DNA from: Gammaproteobacteria bacterium | GTDB lineage: Bacteria > Pseudomonadota > Gammaproteobacteria > Chromatiales > Chromatiaceae | Assembly (NCBI GenBank): GCA_020445255.1 | Contig: JAGRGY010000050.1 | Span: 1-48,944, forward strand | Direction: 5' to 3' | Length of the DNA stretch: 48,944 nt | In this document: piece after piece, positions 26,270 through 34,658 of the stretch | How the letters are laid out: each line of letters opens with the position of its first letter | Numbering within the stretch: the stretch's first letter is position 1 | Position numbers and translations under genes: made by a program | The notes under the pieces: generated by a model | The model's database searches: none | What the model was told of the DNA's origin: nothing | What the model saw: only the letters and a program-made list of their open reading frames with translations

Positions 26270-27127
26270 ATGACCGCTGGCTTCAACGTTTCCGCACTGG
26301 AGGATTTCCTCGGTGAACACCGCAGGCTGCTGTTGTTGACCGGCGCCGGCATCAGCACCGGCTCCGGTATACCGGGTTATAGAGACGACGACGGCGAATG
26401 GAAGCGGTCTCAGCCGGTTCAGTACCAGGATTTCGTGCGCCGGGTCGCTACACGACAGCGCTACTGGGCACGCAGCCTGGTCGGATGGCCCTGGTTTCGA
26501 CGGGCGCAACCGAACCGTTGCCATGTGGCACTGGCGGAATGGGAGCGCTCGGGCAAGGTTGCGCATCTGGTGACGCAGAATGTCGATCGTCTGCACCAGC
26601 GCGCCGGCTCGCGCTCCGTCACCGATCTGCATGGTCGCTTGGACGAGGTTCTCTGCCTCGATTGTGGTCAACGTCTTCCCCGTGAACGGGTTCAGGACTG
26701 GTTGCTCGAGAACAACCCCGGGTTGGTCGATCGCACTGCCGAAATCGCACCGGACGGCGATGCGATGCTCGACGACGACGTCTTCGAAGATGTCGCGATC
26801 CCGGCCTGTCCCGACTGCGGCGGCATGCTGAAGCCAAATGTGGTTTTCTTTGGCGAGACCATCCCACGAGAGCGCGTCGATGCGGCGGTTGCGGCACTCC
26901 ACGATGCCGACGCACTGCTCGTCATCGGATCGTCGCTGATGGTCTATTCCGGATTCAGGTTCTGCCGTCTTGCCGCCGAGGCCGATATCCCGCTGGCCGC
27001 GATCAACCCGGGTAGGACGCGGGCGGATGCCTTGTTCCAGTTCAAGGTCGCCGCTCGCTTCGAAGACGTACTGGATTGCCTGCCCGCCGCGTCCATCAAC
27101 CCCGGAACACCGCCAACGCCTGCCTGA
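26270..27127 (+). CDS. Sir2-family NAD-dependent protein deacylase
   Basis: This 285-residue sirtuin has NAD-binding LLTGAGISTGSGIPGYR (23-38), TQNVDRLHQRAG (102-113) and catalytic His121 in DLHGRLDE. A zinc site is made of Cys129, Cys132, Cys180 and Cys183, and GSSLMVYSGFR near the C-terminus binds the nucleotide. The spacing resembles class II (SIRT4-like) sirtuins of proteobacteria. ATG 26270 starts 14 bp after the GGDEF-EAL stop. Its substrate is not predictable; a nearby Pat-type acetyltransferase suggests reversal of lysine acylation on acyl-CoA synthetases. It acts in the cytoplasm. Confidence 0.95.
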   Translation: MTAGFNVSALEDFLGEHRRLLLLTGAGISTGSGIPGYRDDDGEWKRSQPVQYQDFVRRVATRQRYWARSLVGWPWFRRAQPNRCHVALAEWERSGKVAHLVTQNVDRLHQRAGSRSVTDLHGRLDEVLCLDCGQRLPRERVQDWLLENNPGLVDRTAEIAPDGDAMLDDDVFEDVAIPACPDCGGMLKPNVVFFGETIPRERVDAAVAALHDADALLVIGSSLMVYSGFRFCRLAAEADIPLAAINPGRTRADALFQFKVAARFEDVLDCLPAASINPGTPPTPA

Positions 27128-27427
27128 CCCAGTACGTGAAGCCGCGGCGAAGGCTGTAGCCGCGTGTCGATATGCGTTGTTTCGATTCGTCCTGTGCGAT
27201 GACCATGCGACCCGACCAGCTGCACAGATTTCCGGGTGATGCACGATAACGGTGCGGCGCTGCACCTGCCCGACATGCGGGCGTCGCCGGTGAACGGCGG
27301 TGCGACAGCCCGTCGCCGTGCGGCCCGACGATGCCGGAGTGTGCGGGGCGCCGCAATCCGGACTTGACAGAGCGTCACGACTGGCGTGAATTGAGCGCGC
27401 CATTCAGGGCTTGTCCGGGAGTCGCAG
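27128..27427. other. 300-bp intergenic region, nothing recognised
   Basis: It lies between the sirtuin and the SLC13-type transporter. It contains a small inverted repeat (cgccggtgaacggcgg near 27283) and the GGGAG ribosome site (27417-27421) that sets the next start. No promoter boxes or gene were identified. Confidence 0.4.
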
Positions 27428-29260
27428 TTGTCCTGGCAGATCGGATTCGTTTACGGGTTGATCGTGGTTGCCGTGGTGCTGTTTTTTAGCGGCCGGGTGC
27501 GTCTGGATCTGACCGCGGTAATGGTCATCATCGCATTGGCCGTGTCCGGAGTGGTGACCCCGGCCGACGCCGTCGCGGGCTTCGGCAACCCGTTGGTTAT
27601 TTTGATCGCCGGCCTGTTCGTGATCAGCGAAGGACTCAGCCGCACCGGTGTCGCCGCCTGGGCGGGCCTCAAGATCGCCAGCTTCGCAAATACCAGCGAA
27701 ATGCGTCTGGTGCTGCTGCTCGTGCCGGTGGTCGCCGTGCTGTCGGCTTTCATGAGTTCCACCGGTGTGGTGGCGCTGTTCGTCCCCGTCGTGCTGAGCC
27801 TGGCACGTGAGACGGGTACACCGGCGGCCCGGCTGTTGATGCCCCTGGCGATTGCTTCGCTGGTGGGCGGCATGCTGACGCTGATCGGCACGCCGCCCAA
27901 CCTGGTCGTTCATCGTGCGCTGGTAGACGCGGGCCTGCCAGGGTTCGGGTTCTTCGACTTCACGATGATCGGTGGCGTGATTCTGGTCGCAACGCTCGTC
28001 TATCTCGTCACCGTCGGGCGCCGCCTGTTGCCTGAACGCGTGGGTGCGTCCGTCGTCCACGGCCGCAAGCGCCTGCACGAGATGGCGCGCGAGTTCGGCA
28101 TCGAGGATCACCTGCACCGGGTGCAGGTACAGGCAGATTCACCGTTAGTCGACGCGACAGTGGGCGAGGCCGGCCTGCGACGACACCATGGCATGACCGT
28201 GATCGCGGTCGAGCGTCACGGCATGCTGCTGACCTCACTGCAGCCGGTGCTGATCGAGTCACGTCTGCATGCCGGTGACATCCTCGTCGTATCGGCGACC
28301 GCCGATGCGACGGCGCGTGGCGTGGCCGCGCTGGGCCTGGTCGATCTGGGTTTTCCACACGGCATGCAGCGTCGTTATCGTGAATCGTTCGGGGTCGCCG
28401 AGGCATTGGTCATCCCAGGTTCGCCGCTGATCGGCAAGACCCTGTACCAAAGCAATCTGCGCGAGCGGCAACGGCTCAACGTGTTGTCCATCCGCCGCGG
28501 CGAGGGCCCGCTTGCACTGGACTTCGAACACACTGAATTGCAGCTCGGCGACATCCTGCTGGTCACAGGTGCCTGGAGTGACCTGGAGCGACTGAGCGGG
28601 CCGCGCCGCGACATGGTGCTGCTCGAGATGCCCGAAGAAGTGGCCGAACGCACCTGGCATGGCAATCAGGCACCGTGGGCCGTCGTCATCACGCTGGTCA
28701 TGCTGGTGCTGATGGTGACGGAGACCACGTCGACCCTGGTCGCAGTGATGCTGGCCGCCTTCGCGATGGTCGTGACCGGCTGCGTCGACATGGAAGAGGC
28801 GTACCGGTCGATGAACTGGCAGAGCCTGGTGCTGATCGCCGGCATGCTGCCGCTGGCCGGTGCGTTGGAATCGACCGGTGGCGCGGGGTTGATCGTCGCT
28901 GGATTGACCACGCTGTTCCGCGATCTGGGCCCACACGCGATCCTGGTCGGTCTGTTCCTGATAACGACGCTGCTCAGCCAGTTCATTTCCAATACAGCCA
29001 CCACGGTGTTGATCGCACCGATTGCGCTGAACCTGGCGATCGATCTGCACTATCTGCCGGCACCGTTCCTGATGACGGCGGCGATCGCCGCATCGACGGC
29101 ATTCGCTACACCGGTCGCGTCACCGGTCAATACCCTGATACTGGCGCCCGGACAATACAGTTTCGGCGATTTCGTGCGAATAGGTGTGCCGTTGCAGCTG
29201 ATCGTGCTGGTAGTGACGGTGATGCTGGTGCCGCTCGTTTTTCCGTTCTCCACCGCGTGA
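27428..29260 (+). CDS. SLC13/DASS-type anion transporter with two RCK_C (TrkA-C) domains
   Basis: This 610-residue membrane protein has an N-terminal half of about 6 helices, two cytoplasmic RCK_C domains (about 213-300 and 310-395) and a second membrane half. The substrate motifs STGVVALFVPVVL and GTPPNLVVHRAL in the first half, and SNTATTVLIAPIAL in the second, are typical of the SLC13/ArsB superfamily. Start TTG 27428 is supported by GGGAG 6 nt upstream and by MSWQIGFVYGL leading straight into the first helix. Members with this layout move sulfate, dicarboxylates or other anions; in sulfur bacteria a sulfate role is often suggested. The substrate is not seen. It stands alone. Confidence 0.92.
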   Translation: MSWQIGFVYGLIVVAVVLFFSGRVRLDLTAVMVIIALAVSGVVTPADAVAGFGNPLVILIAGLFVISEGLSRTGVAAWAGLKIASFANTSEMRLVLLLVPVVAVLSAFMSSTGVVALFVPVVLSLARETGTPAARLLMPLAIASLVGGMLTLIGTPPNLVVHRALVDAGLPGFGFFDFTMIGGVILVATLVYLVTVGRRLLPERVGASVVHGRKRLHEMAREFGIEDHLHRVQVQADSPLVDATVGEAGLRRHHGMTVIAVERHGMLLTSLQPVLIESRLHAGDILVVSATADATARGVAALGLVDLGFPHGMQRRYRESFGVAEALVIPGSPLIGKTLYQSNLRERQRLNVLSIRRGEGPLALDFEHTELQLGDILLVTGAWSDLERLSGPRRDMVLLEMPEEVAERTWHGNQAPWAVVITLVMLVLMVTETTSTLVAVMLAAFAMVVTGCVDMEEAYRSMNWQSLVLIAGMLPLAGALESTGGAGLIVAGLTTLFRDLGPHAILVGLFLITTLLSQFISNTATTVLIAPIALNLAIDLHYLPAPFLMTAAIAASTAFATPVASPVNTLILAPGQYSFGDFVRIGVPLQLIVLVVTVMLVPLVFPFSTA

Positions 29261-29326
29261 CGGGGCCACCCGTAACGCGCTCCTCGGCGTCGTGGCGTCG
29301 GAAATCGCGCCGTGTGGACGGGGTAG

Positions 29327-29956
29327 TCAGGTGTGCAAGGCAGGTTGCGTCCTGCGCCGCGACATGCAACTCAAGGTGAACAGTCCGCCGAGAAACAACG
29401 GAAACGCCGCGGGCAGCGGGACCGGCGTAAACGCGAAGTTGTCGAACGTCACGCCGTCGCCGGGGAAGTCATTGGCGAGTTTGGAAAACTCCACCCTGAG
29501 AATATTCTGACCCGACACCGTAAGCACGAGGTTGTCGCCGCCGCCGGCGCTCTGCGCGAAATCGACGAGTGAACCGCCGCTTGTCGCATCGAAGGCGTTC
29601 AAGACAATCCCGTCCGTACCCACATCGAAACCGGCGACGCTCACACTCGAGACGGCGGCGGCGAACACGGCGATGATCGGGTCGCTGGGATCGATGACAC
29701 CGCCGTCGACGGAGTGAAATACGGTATTCGGTGCCGTGGCGCCCGGTCTGCCGCCATTGAGCGTCGTGACCTCGGCGTTTTGGAAGGTAACGCCCAGTGC
29801 GGCATAGGCCACGCCAACGTCGACACCGGCCGACAAGTCATCGAAGTCGATGGTCACCAAGGCCGCACGGCTCACCGGTGTCAGCGATAGAATTACTAAA
29901 AATATCGTGTACTGACAGATATTTGTACGATATTTCTGCGACGTGTTCGAGAACAT
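29327..29956 (-). CDS. VPLPA-CTERM (PEP-CTERM-like) secreted protein
   Basis: This 209-residue exported protein has a signal peptide at about 14-31 (TIFLVILSLTPVSRA). The middle is beta-rich, of the carbohydrate-binding or lectin-like kind (VTIDFDDLSAGVDVGVAY; GDGVTFDNFAFTPV). The C-terminus has VPLPAAFPLFLGG, a hydrophobic stretch and RRR, which is the VPLPA-CTERM variant of the PEP-CTERM sorting tag read by exosortase. ATG 29956 has a GAGG site and begins at the signal peptide. Exosortase and EPS genes are not in the window. The product is probably surface- or biofilm-associated. It is convergent with the SLC13 gene. Confidence 0.85.
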   Translation of the reverse strand: MFSNTSQKYRTNICQYTIFLVILSLTPVSRAALVTIDFDDLSAGVDVGVAYAALGVTFQNAEVTTLNGGRPGATAPNTVFHSVDGGVIDPSDPIIAVFAAAVSSVSVAGFDVGTDGIVLNAFDATSGGSLVDFAQSAGGGDNLVLTVSGQNILRVEFSKLANDFPGDGVTFDNFAFTPVPLPAAFPLFLGGLFTLSCMSRRRTQPALHT

Positions 29957-30254
29957 GGCCTGCCTCGCTCGCCTGCAATTCTTAATCTCAATGCTGGCCG
30001 GCATGAAGGAAAAGTCAAGCAAGCCGCTGGTGCCAGTTCGCTGCAATGGGTGCCGCCGGCGTCAGATGAGGTAACGGTCGGTTCAGGATCAGGTCACGTC
30101 GCAAGGTAGCCCTTGCGCCTGTGCGGCCCGACGCATGTCGGGACACGATATTGGGAGGTGCTCGTCCGTGAGCGATTTCTGTGTCAGGTCGTGGTCTAGC
30201 GGTACCGATCGGATTGTCGATGGATGGGGTCGCCTTCGACGTGTGCGCCGAATT

Positions 30255-32297
30255 TCAGGTTTGAAACTGGCTGACCAGCTTTTCGAGGCGTTCGGAAAGC
30301 GCGGCCAGTCCCGCCGCCGAATCGCTGATGCTCCGGCTGTCGTCCACGATCTCCTCGCCGACGATGTTGATGCGCTCGACGTTCGCCGAGATACCCTGCG
30401 CCGCAGTGCGTTGTTCAGAAGCCGCACCGGTGATCTGCTGATTCGCCTCCTGGATCAGACTGACCGAATGCACGATGCTTTCCAGCGACCGACCGGTCGC
30501 ACCCCCTTTGTCCATGGTGGCGTGCGCCATACTGCGACTCTGCTGCATGGCACTTGCTGCGCGCCGGGCCTCGGTCTGCAGTCGCTCGATAATGCCGTGG
30601 ATTTCCGCCGTGGACTGTTGGGTACGGTTGGCGAGAGTACGGACTTCATCGGCGACCACCGAGAATCCCCGACCATGGTCCCCAGCACGCGCTGCTTCGA
30701 TCGCGGCATTCAGCGCCAGCAGGTTTGTCTGATCGGCAATACTGCCGATCACCTCGATCACGCCGCCGATGGTGTCGCTTTCGCGTTCGAGCGACTGGAT
30801 CGTCGACGCGGCGAGATCAACCTGCTCTCCAAGCAGGTCGATCGCCGCCAGGGTCTCGGTGACGATGCCACGGCCGTCATCGGCGTCGCCGCGCGCGCGG
30901 CAGGCGGTTTCCGCGGCCTGCTCGGCGGATTCCACGACGCTGCTAACAGTCTGAGTCAACTCGTTCGCAGCGGTCGCGATCTGTTCGGTTTCGGCGTGCT
31001 GTCGACTCGCGCGTGCCATGCCGGACTCTGTCGTGGCGCGCATGGACTCCGCCGACCTCGCGATCTGATTCACGGCATCGCGTACCTCGACGACTGTCTC
31101 GCGGATCTTGTCGACAAAGGCATTGAACCATCGACTCACATCGGCGATCTCGTCGCGACCATTGACCTTGAGTCGGGCCGTCAGGTCGCCGTCGCCACTG
31201 GCGATCTCGCGCATGCGCACGGCCACATGGCGTAGCGGGACCGCGATGGTGCGCAGGTTGGTCACGTAGGCAATGAAGCCGAGTGCCAGGCCGGCGATAA
31301 TCAATGCGGTAACGAGCCAGATCGCGAAGCTGCGCGAGTCGCCAGCGTCCTGCAGTTCGGTAGCGATGACGCTGCGACTGGTTTCCTCGATTCGCAGGAT
31401 ATCCGCCAACAAGGCCCCTGCATCCGCACGGTAGCGGCTGCGGAGCTCCTGCAGGCGTGCGTACGTCTCCAGGGCTGCATCGAACTCCAACCTGTTGGCT
31501 TCGTACATCTCCATCAATGCTGTATCGAATGTCTTGTCGGCAAATGGGCCCTTGCCGATCGTGATGCCGTGTAGGATCGATGATTCCGAGAGTTGCTCGC
31601 TGTAGATCAGCAGGTCACCGAGGCTCATCGACGCAGCGACGTGGAGATCGTCGTTGTTGGGGTCGTCGAGCAGTTGCCGGTAGTCGAACAGACGGGTCAT
31701 CAGCGCCAGCCGGGCATCACCCGTCGTCAGCGCAACTGCCCATTCTTCGGTTTCGCGACTGTGGGTCTCTTCACCCTCGGCGATCTTGCCGTCCCACTCC
31801 AGATTGACCAGTGCCTGGCTGGCAAGCTCTTCGATATTGATCAGCAGATCCTTGGTCTGCATGATCGTCAGAAGTAGGGCGTGATACGCTTTCTGGTAGT
31901 CCCGGTGCAGCTTCAAAAGCGATTGCCGGGTATCTTCGAAGCCTGCTGTCTTGCGTCGTACGGCATCGAGTTCTTCCGGTGTCACCAAACCTGCATCCGC
32001 CAGCGCGAGGAGTGCGCCAGCCGCTGTTCGTTCACCCGTCGTGATCTGGCTTTGTGCCTCTGCCTCCTGTCCATCCAACGCGAGTTCCACGCCGACCATC
32101 TCGGTGAGTACGCCACGCACCGCGTTGCCGACGGCGTGCTCGGTTGAGGAGATGGGCCCGGTGACTCGGCCAAGGGCGTCGCTGATACGGTCGGCGGCAT
32201 AGAGACCGGCACCGCCGACCACCGCCAGCAGAAGGCCCATGAAGAGGTAGCTGATTCCAATCCGTTGACCGATGGTGAACACTTCCGATGCCGCCAC
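30255..32297 (-). CDS. methyl-accepting chemotaxis protein
   Basis: This 680-residue transmembrane chemoreceptor has TM1 (about 13-35), a long helical periplasmic sensor (about 40-325), TM2 (about 325-345), a HAMP domain and the signalling coiled coil. The highly conserved hairpin tip reads DQTNLLALNAAIEAARAGD, followed by GRGFSVVADEVRTLA, so it should bind CheA/CheW. It ends SERLEKLVSQFQT without a CheR-docking pentapeptide. The GTG at 32297 (MAASEVFTIG) is used; a second GTG 15 bp on is possible and neither has a strong ribosome site. The sensor resembles four-helix or HBM types; the ligand is unknown. No che genes are adjacent. Confidence 0.93.
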   Translation of the reverse strand: MAASEVFTIGQRIGISYLFMGLLLAVVGGAGLYAADRISDALGRVTGPISSTEHAVGNAVRGVLTEMVGVELALDGQEAEAQSQITTGERTAAGALLALADAGLVTPEELDAVRRKTAGFEDTRQSLLKLHRDYQKAYHALLLTIMQTKDLLINIEELASQALVNLEWDGKIAEGEETHSRETEEWAVALTTGDARLALMTRLFDYRQLLDDPNNDDLHVAASMSLGDLLIYSEQLSESSILHGITIGKGPFADKTFDTALMEMYEANRLEFDAALETYARLQELRSRYRADAGALLADILRIEETSRSVIATELQDAGDSRSFAIWLVTALIIAGLALGFIAYVTNLRTIAVPLRHVAVRMREIASGDGDLTARLKVNGRDEIADVSRWFNAFVDKIRETVVEVRDAVNQIARSAESMRATTESGMARASRQHAETEQIATAANELTQTVSSVVESAEQAAETACRARGDADDGRGIVTETLAAIDLLGEQVDLAASTIQSLERESDTIGGVIEVIGSIADQTNLLALNAAIEAARAGDHGRGFSVVADEVRTLANRTQQSTAEIHGIIERLQTEARRAASAMQQSRSMAHATMDKGGATGRSLESIVHSVSLIQEANQQITGAASEQRTAAQGISANVERINIVGEEIVDDSRSISDSAAGLAALSERLEKLVSQFQT

Positions 32298-32668
32298 TGA
32301 ATGAGCTGAACTTACAGGTATTTCGGCGTCGCGACGCGCGCCTTGAGGCTATTTTCCTTGCACGTGCTCCTTCAGTCGCAGGGAGGATGTCTGTCAGGTT
32401 GCGTCAAGCCATTGTCCATCGGTCAAAGGTGAGCTCGTGGAGCGGCATCGACGAAGTCGAAACACGACCTTGATCTTCTTTACCCGAGTCTGTGGTCCGG
32501 CTGTTGCCACCATCGGTTTGCCGGTTGGCGCAGAAATCGCACCAAAATGCCGGCCGCGCCGGTTCGGCGACCTTTGGACACGCCAAAAAGTTTGCCGGCG
32601 CATACATACGGCCTTGCCGGCTCGTGCCGACGCAGCGGTCGTCGTGATCCGATAGAAACGGATCGCAG
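32298..32668. other. 371-bp intergenic region, promoter of the chemoreceptor
   Basis: It lies upstream of the chemoreceptor and downstream of the Mrp operon end (both minus strand). I saw no clear sigma-28-type or sigma-70-type boxes. One 67-codon minus frame (32404-32607) is noted but not accepted. Confidence 0.4.
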
Positions 32669-34363
32669 TCAGACGTAGTAAATCAACAGCGACAGCCCGA
32701 GCAGCGCAGCCACCCATATGGCCATGTTGCCGGTCGGCCAGGCCCGCGCAAACACCCCGTACGCGCCGTAGTGACGGGCGGCCGATCGCAGCGTCCGGTC
32801 GAGCAGCATGACCGAGCGGTCGCGCAGTGTACGGTCGATGGGGGCAAGCTTGGCCAGCGTGAGACGGATCGCGTTCGGTGCGACACGCCGGTATAGCCAT
32901 TCGATGTCGAGGTTTACCGACCGGAGTTCGGGCGGATAGATGTGCGCAAGCTTCAGCCAGGTGAACGCCAGCGCCGAGAAGGCCAGTAGCTGAAGTTGCG
33001 CCAGCACGTGACTGACGTCGTACGGCGTATAGCCGGTGTCGTACGGCAGCAGACTGTACAACGTGCCGGGAAAGCTGCCGATGCCGATGCACAGCAACGC
33101 CGCCAATGCCATAGCGACCAACATGTTGCGCGGTGGCTCGTGGGCGGTCGCGACGAACCGCGAGTCATGTGCGAAGAATGCGAAGAACGGGATCTTGATC
33201 CCGGCATGGTGAAACACGCCGGCCGACGCGAACAGCAACGCCAGCCAGACGAACGTATGGCCCTCGCGTATCGCCGCGCTGACCACCATCGATTTGCTGA
33301 CGAATCCGCTGAACAGCGGGAAGGCGGAGATCGACGCGGCGCCGACCATGCACAGGATCGCGGTCTTTGGCATCTTCTTGTACAGCCCGCCGAGTTCCGA
33401 CCCGCGTATCTCACCGGTCACATGCAGCACCGCACCCATGCTCATCATCAACAGGCCCTTGAAGATCACGTCGTTGAATGCGTGTGCGACGGCACCGTTC
33501 AACGCCAGCTCGGTGCCGATGCCGATGCCGACCACCATGAAGCCGAGTTGGTTGATCAGGCTGTAAGCGAGGACACGGCGCAGGTCGTTTTCGATGACCG
33601 CGTAGAAGATGGGGAAGCAGGTCATCAGCGCGCCGATGTAGATCAGTGCCTCTGTGCCGGCAAAGCCGCGCGCCAGCGCGTAGATCGCGACCTTGGTCGT
33701 GAACGCGCTGAGGAAAACCGTGCCGGTCGCCGTTGCAGCGGGGTAGGCGTCGGTGAGCCAACCGTGCAGCAGCGGGAAAGCGGCCTTGATGCCGAACGCG
33801 AGGAAGATCAGCCAACCGCCCGGCGCGGCGAGCCCGATATGGCCGAAATCCAGTCCGTTGCCGTGTGCGGCGTAAATGATTGCGCCCGCCAAGAGCAGGA
33901 CGCCGGAGCCGACCTGGATCACCAGGTAGCGCATACCCGTGCGCAGCGAGTCCCCGGTGCGGCGGGCGAACACGAGCAGTGCCGAGGTCGCGGCCAGCAG
34001 CTCCCAGTAGACAAACAGCGTGATCAGATCACCGGCGAACACGGCACCGACCGCGCTGCCGGCATAGGCCAGCGCGGCGACATCCTGCAACGGGTCTTTC
34101 AGGTGCAGTGCGTACACGACGCCGATGAACGCGGCCAGGTGGAAAAGGTAGCCGAACAACACTGCCAGGCCGTCGACGCGGATCGGGGTCAACGTATTGC
34201 CGAGCCACTCGAACTGGGAGGTGATGCCGGGCTCGAACTGAGAGATCCCATAGGCGCCGAGCATTGGTGCGATGAGCATCACCAGCGCGCGCGCAGGCCC
34301 ACGTGCGACGCCGGCCAGAACGGCACCGGCGAACAGCGGTATTGCGGGTGACAGCTCAAACAT
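32669..34363 (-). CDS. Mrp/NuoL-like proton antiporter subunit (third D-type paralogue)
   Basis: This 564-residue protein has about 14 membrane helices and an extra C-terminal amphipathic arm plus a final helix (AIWVAALLGLSLLIYYV). Proton-channel residues are present: Glu in LFVYWELLAA, Lys in FGIKAAFPLLHGW, Lys in TTKVAIYALAR and Lys in FNDVIFKGLL. ATG 34363 follows GAGG and makes an 8-bp overlap with the small membrane gene. Last gene of the Mrp operon. Three D-type subunits probably divide the work of MrpA and MrpD. The C-terminal arm resembles NuoL/MrpA-type extensions. Confidence 0.9.
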   Translation of the reverse strand: MFELSPAIPLFAGAVLAGVARGPARALVMLIAPMLGAYGISQFEPGITSQFEWLGNTLTPIRVDGLAVLFGYLFHLAAFIGVVYALHLKDPLQDVAALAYAGSAVGAVFAGDLITLFVYWELLAATSALLVFARRTGDSLRTGMRYLVIQVGSGVLLLAGAIIYAAHGNGLDFGHIGLAAPGGWLIFLAFGIKAAFPLLHGWLTDAYPAATATGTVFLSAFTTKVAIYALARGFAGTEALIYIGALMTCFPIFYAVIENDLRRVLAYSLINQLGFMVVGIGIGTELALNGAVAHAFNDVIFKGLLMMSMGAVLHVTGEIRGSELGGLYKKMPKTAILCMVGAASISAFPLFSGFVSKSMVVSAAIREGHTFVWLALLFASAGVFHHAGIKIPFFAFFAHDSRFVATAHEPPRNMLVAMALAALLCIGIGSFPGTLYSLLPYDTGYTPYDVSHVLAQLQLLAFSALAFTWLKLAHIYPPELRSVNLDIEWLYRRVAPNAIRLTLAKLAPIDRTLRDRSVMLLDRTLRSAARHYGAYGVFARAWPTGNMAIWVAALLGLSLLIYYV

Positions 34364-34658
34364 CGCCGCTGTCCTCACGATGTTCGCTGTCTGCCGAAGG
34401 TGGGGCCTGCGTGTAGTAATCTTCGTCACGCATGACGATCTTGCGCATTTCCTTGGCCAGCAGTACAAGCAGCACGCAGGCGATGAAGCCATACAGCGCA
34501 TAGAAAGCGAACAGGCCCTCCCAGGCGTGTTCGACATGGCGATGTACGACGAGATCGAGACCGACCAGCACCACGCAGACGGTCAACAGCGAACGGATGA
34601 CGCGGCGCACGTTGCGCGGGTCGTCGAACAGGTGGCGCTGTTCGTTGCCGTCCTTCAT
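34356..34658 (-). CDS. small membrane protein of the Mrp operon
   Basis: This 100-residue protein has two membrane helices (about 23-40 and 50-75; GLFAFYALYGFIACVLLVLL). An acidic hydrophilic tail follows. ATG 34658 overlaps the preceding stop by 4 bp (ATGA), and the gene overlaps the next one by 8 bp, so it is translationally coupled. It is not one of the seven classic Mrp subunits. Position between two antiporter-type subunits suggests an assembly or linker subunit, possibly taking the place of a missing MrpA part. I do not know a named family. Confidence 0.82.
   Translation of the reverse strand: MKDGNEQRHLFDDPRNVRRVIRSLLTVCVVLVGLDLVVHRHVEHAWEGLFAFYALYGFIACVLLVLLAKEMRKIVMRDEDYYTQAPPSADSEHREDSGDV

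Noticed and set aside
32404..32607. 67-codon minus frame with a CDFC motif upstream of the chemoreceptor
   Set aside because: A modest ribosome site exists, but the composition is not protein-like and the motif alone is not enough; it could be reconsidered if conserved.
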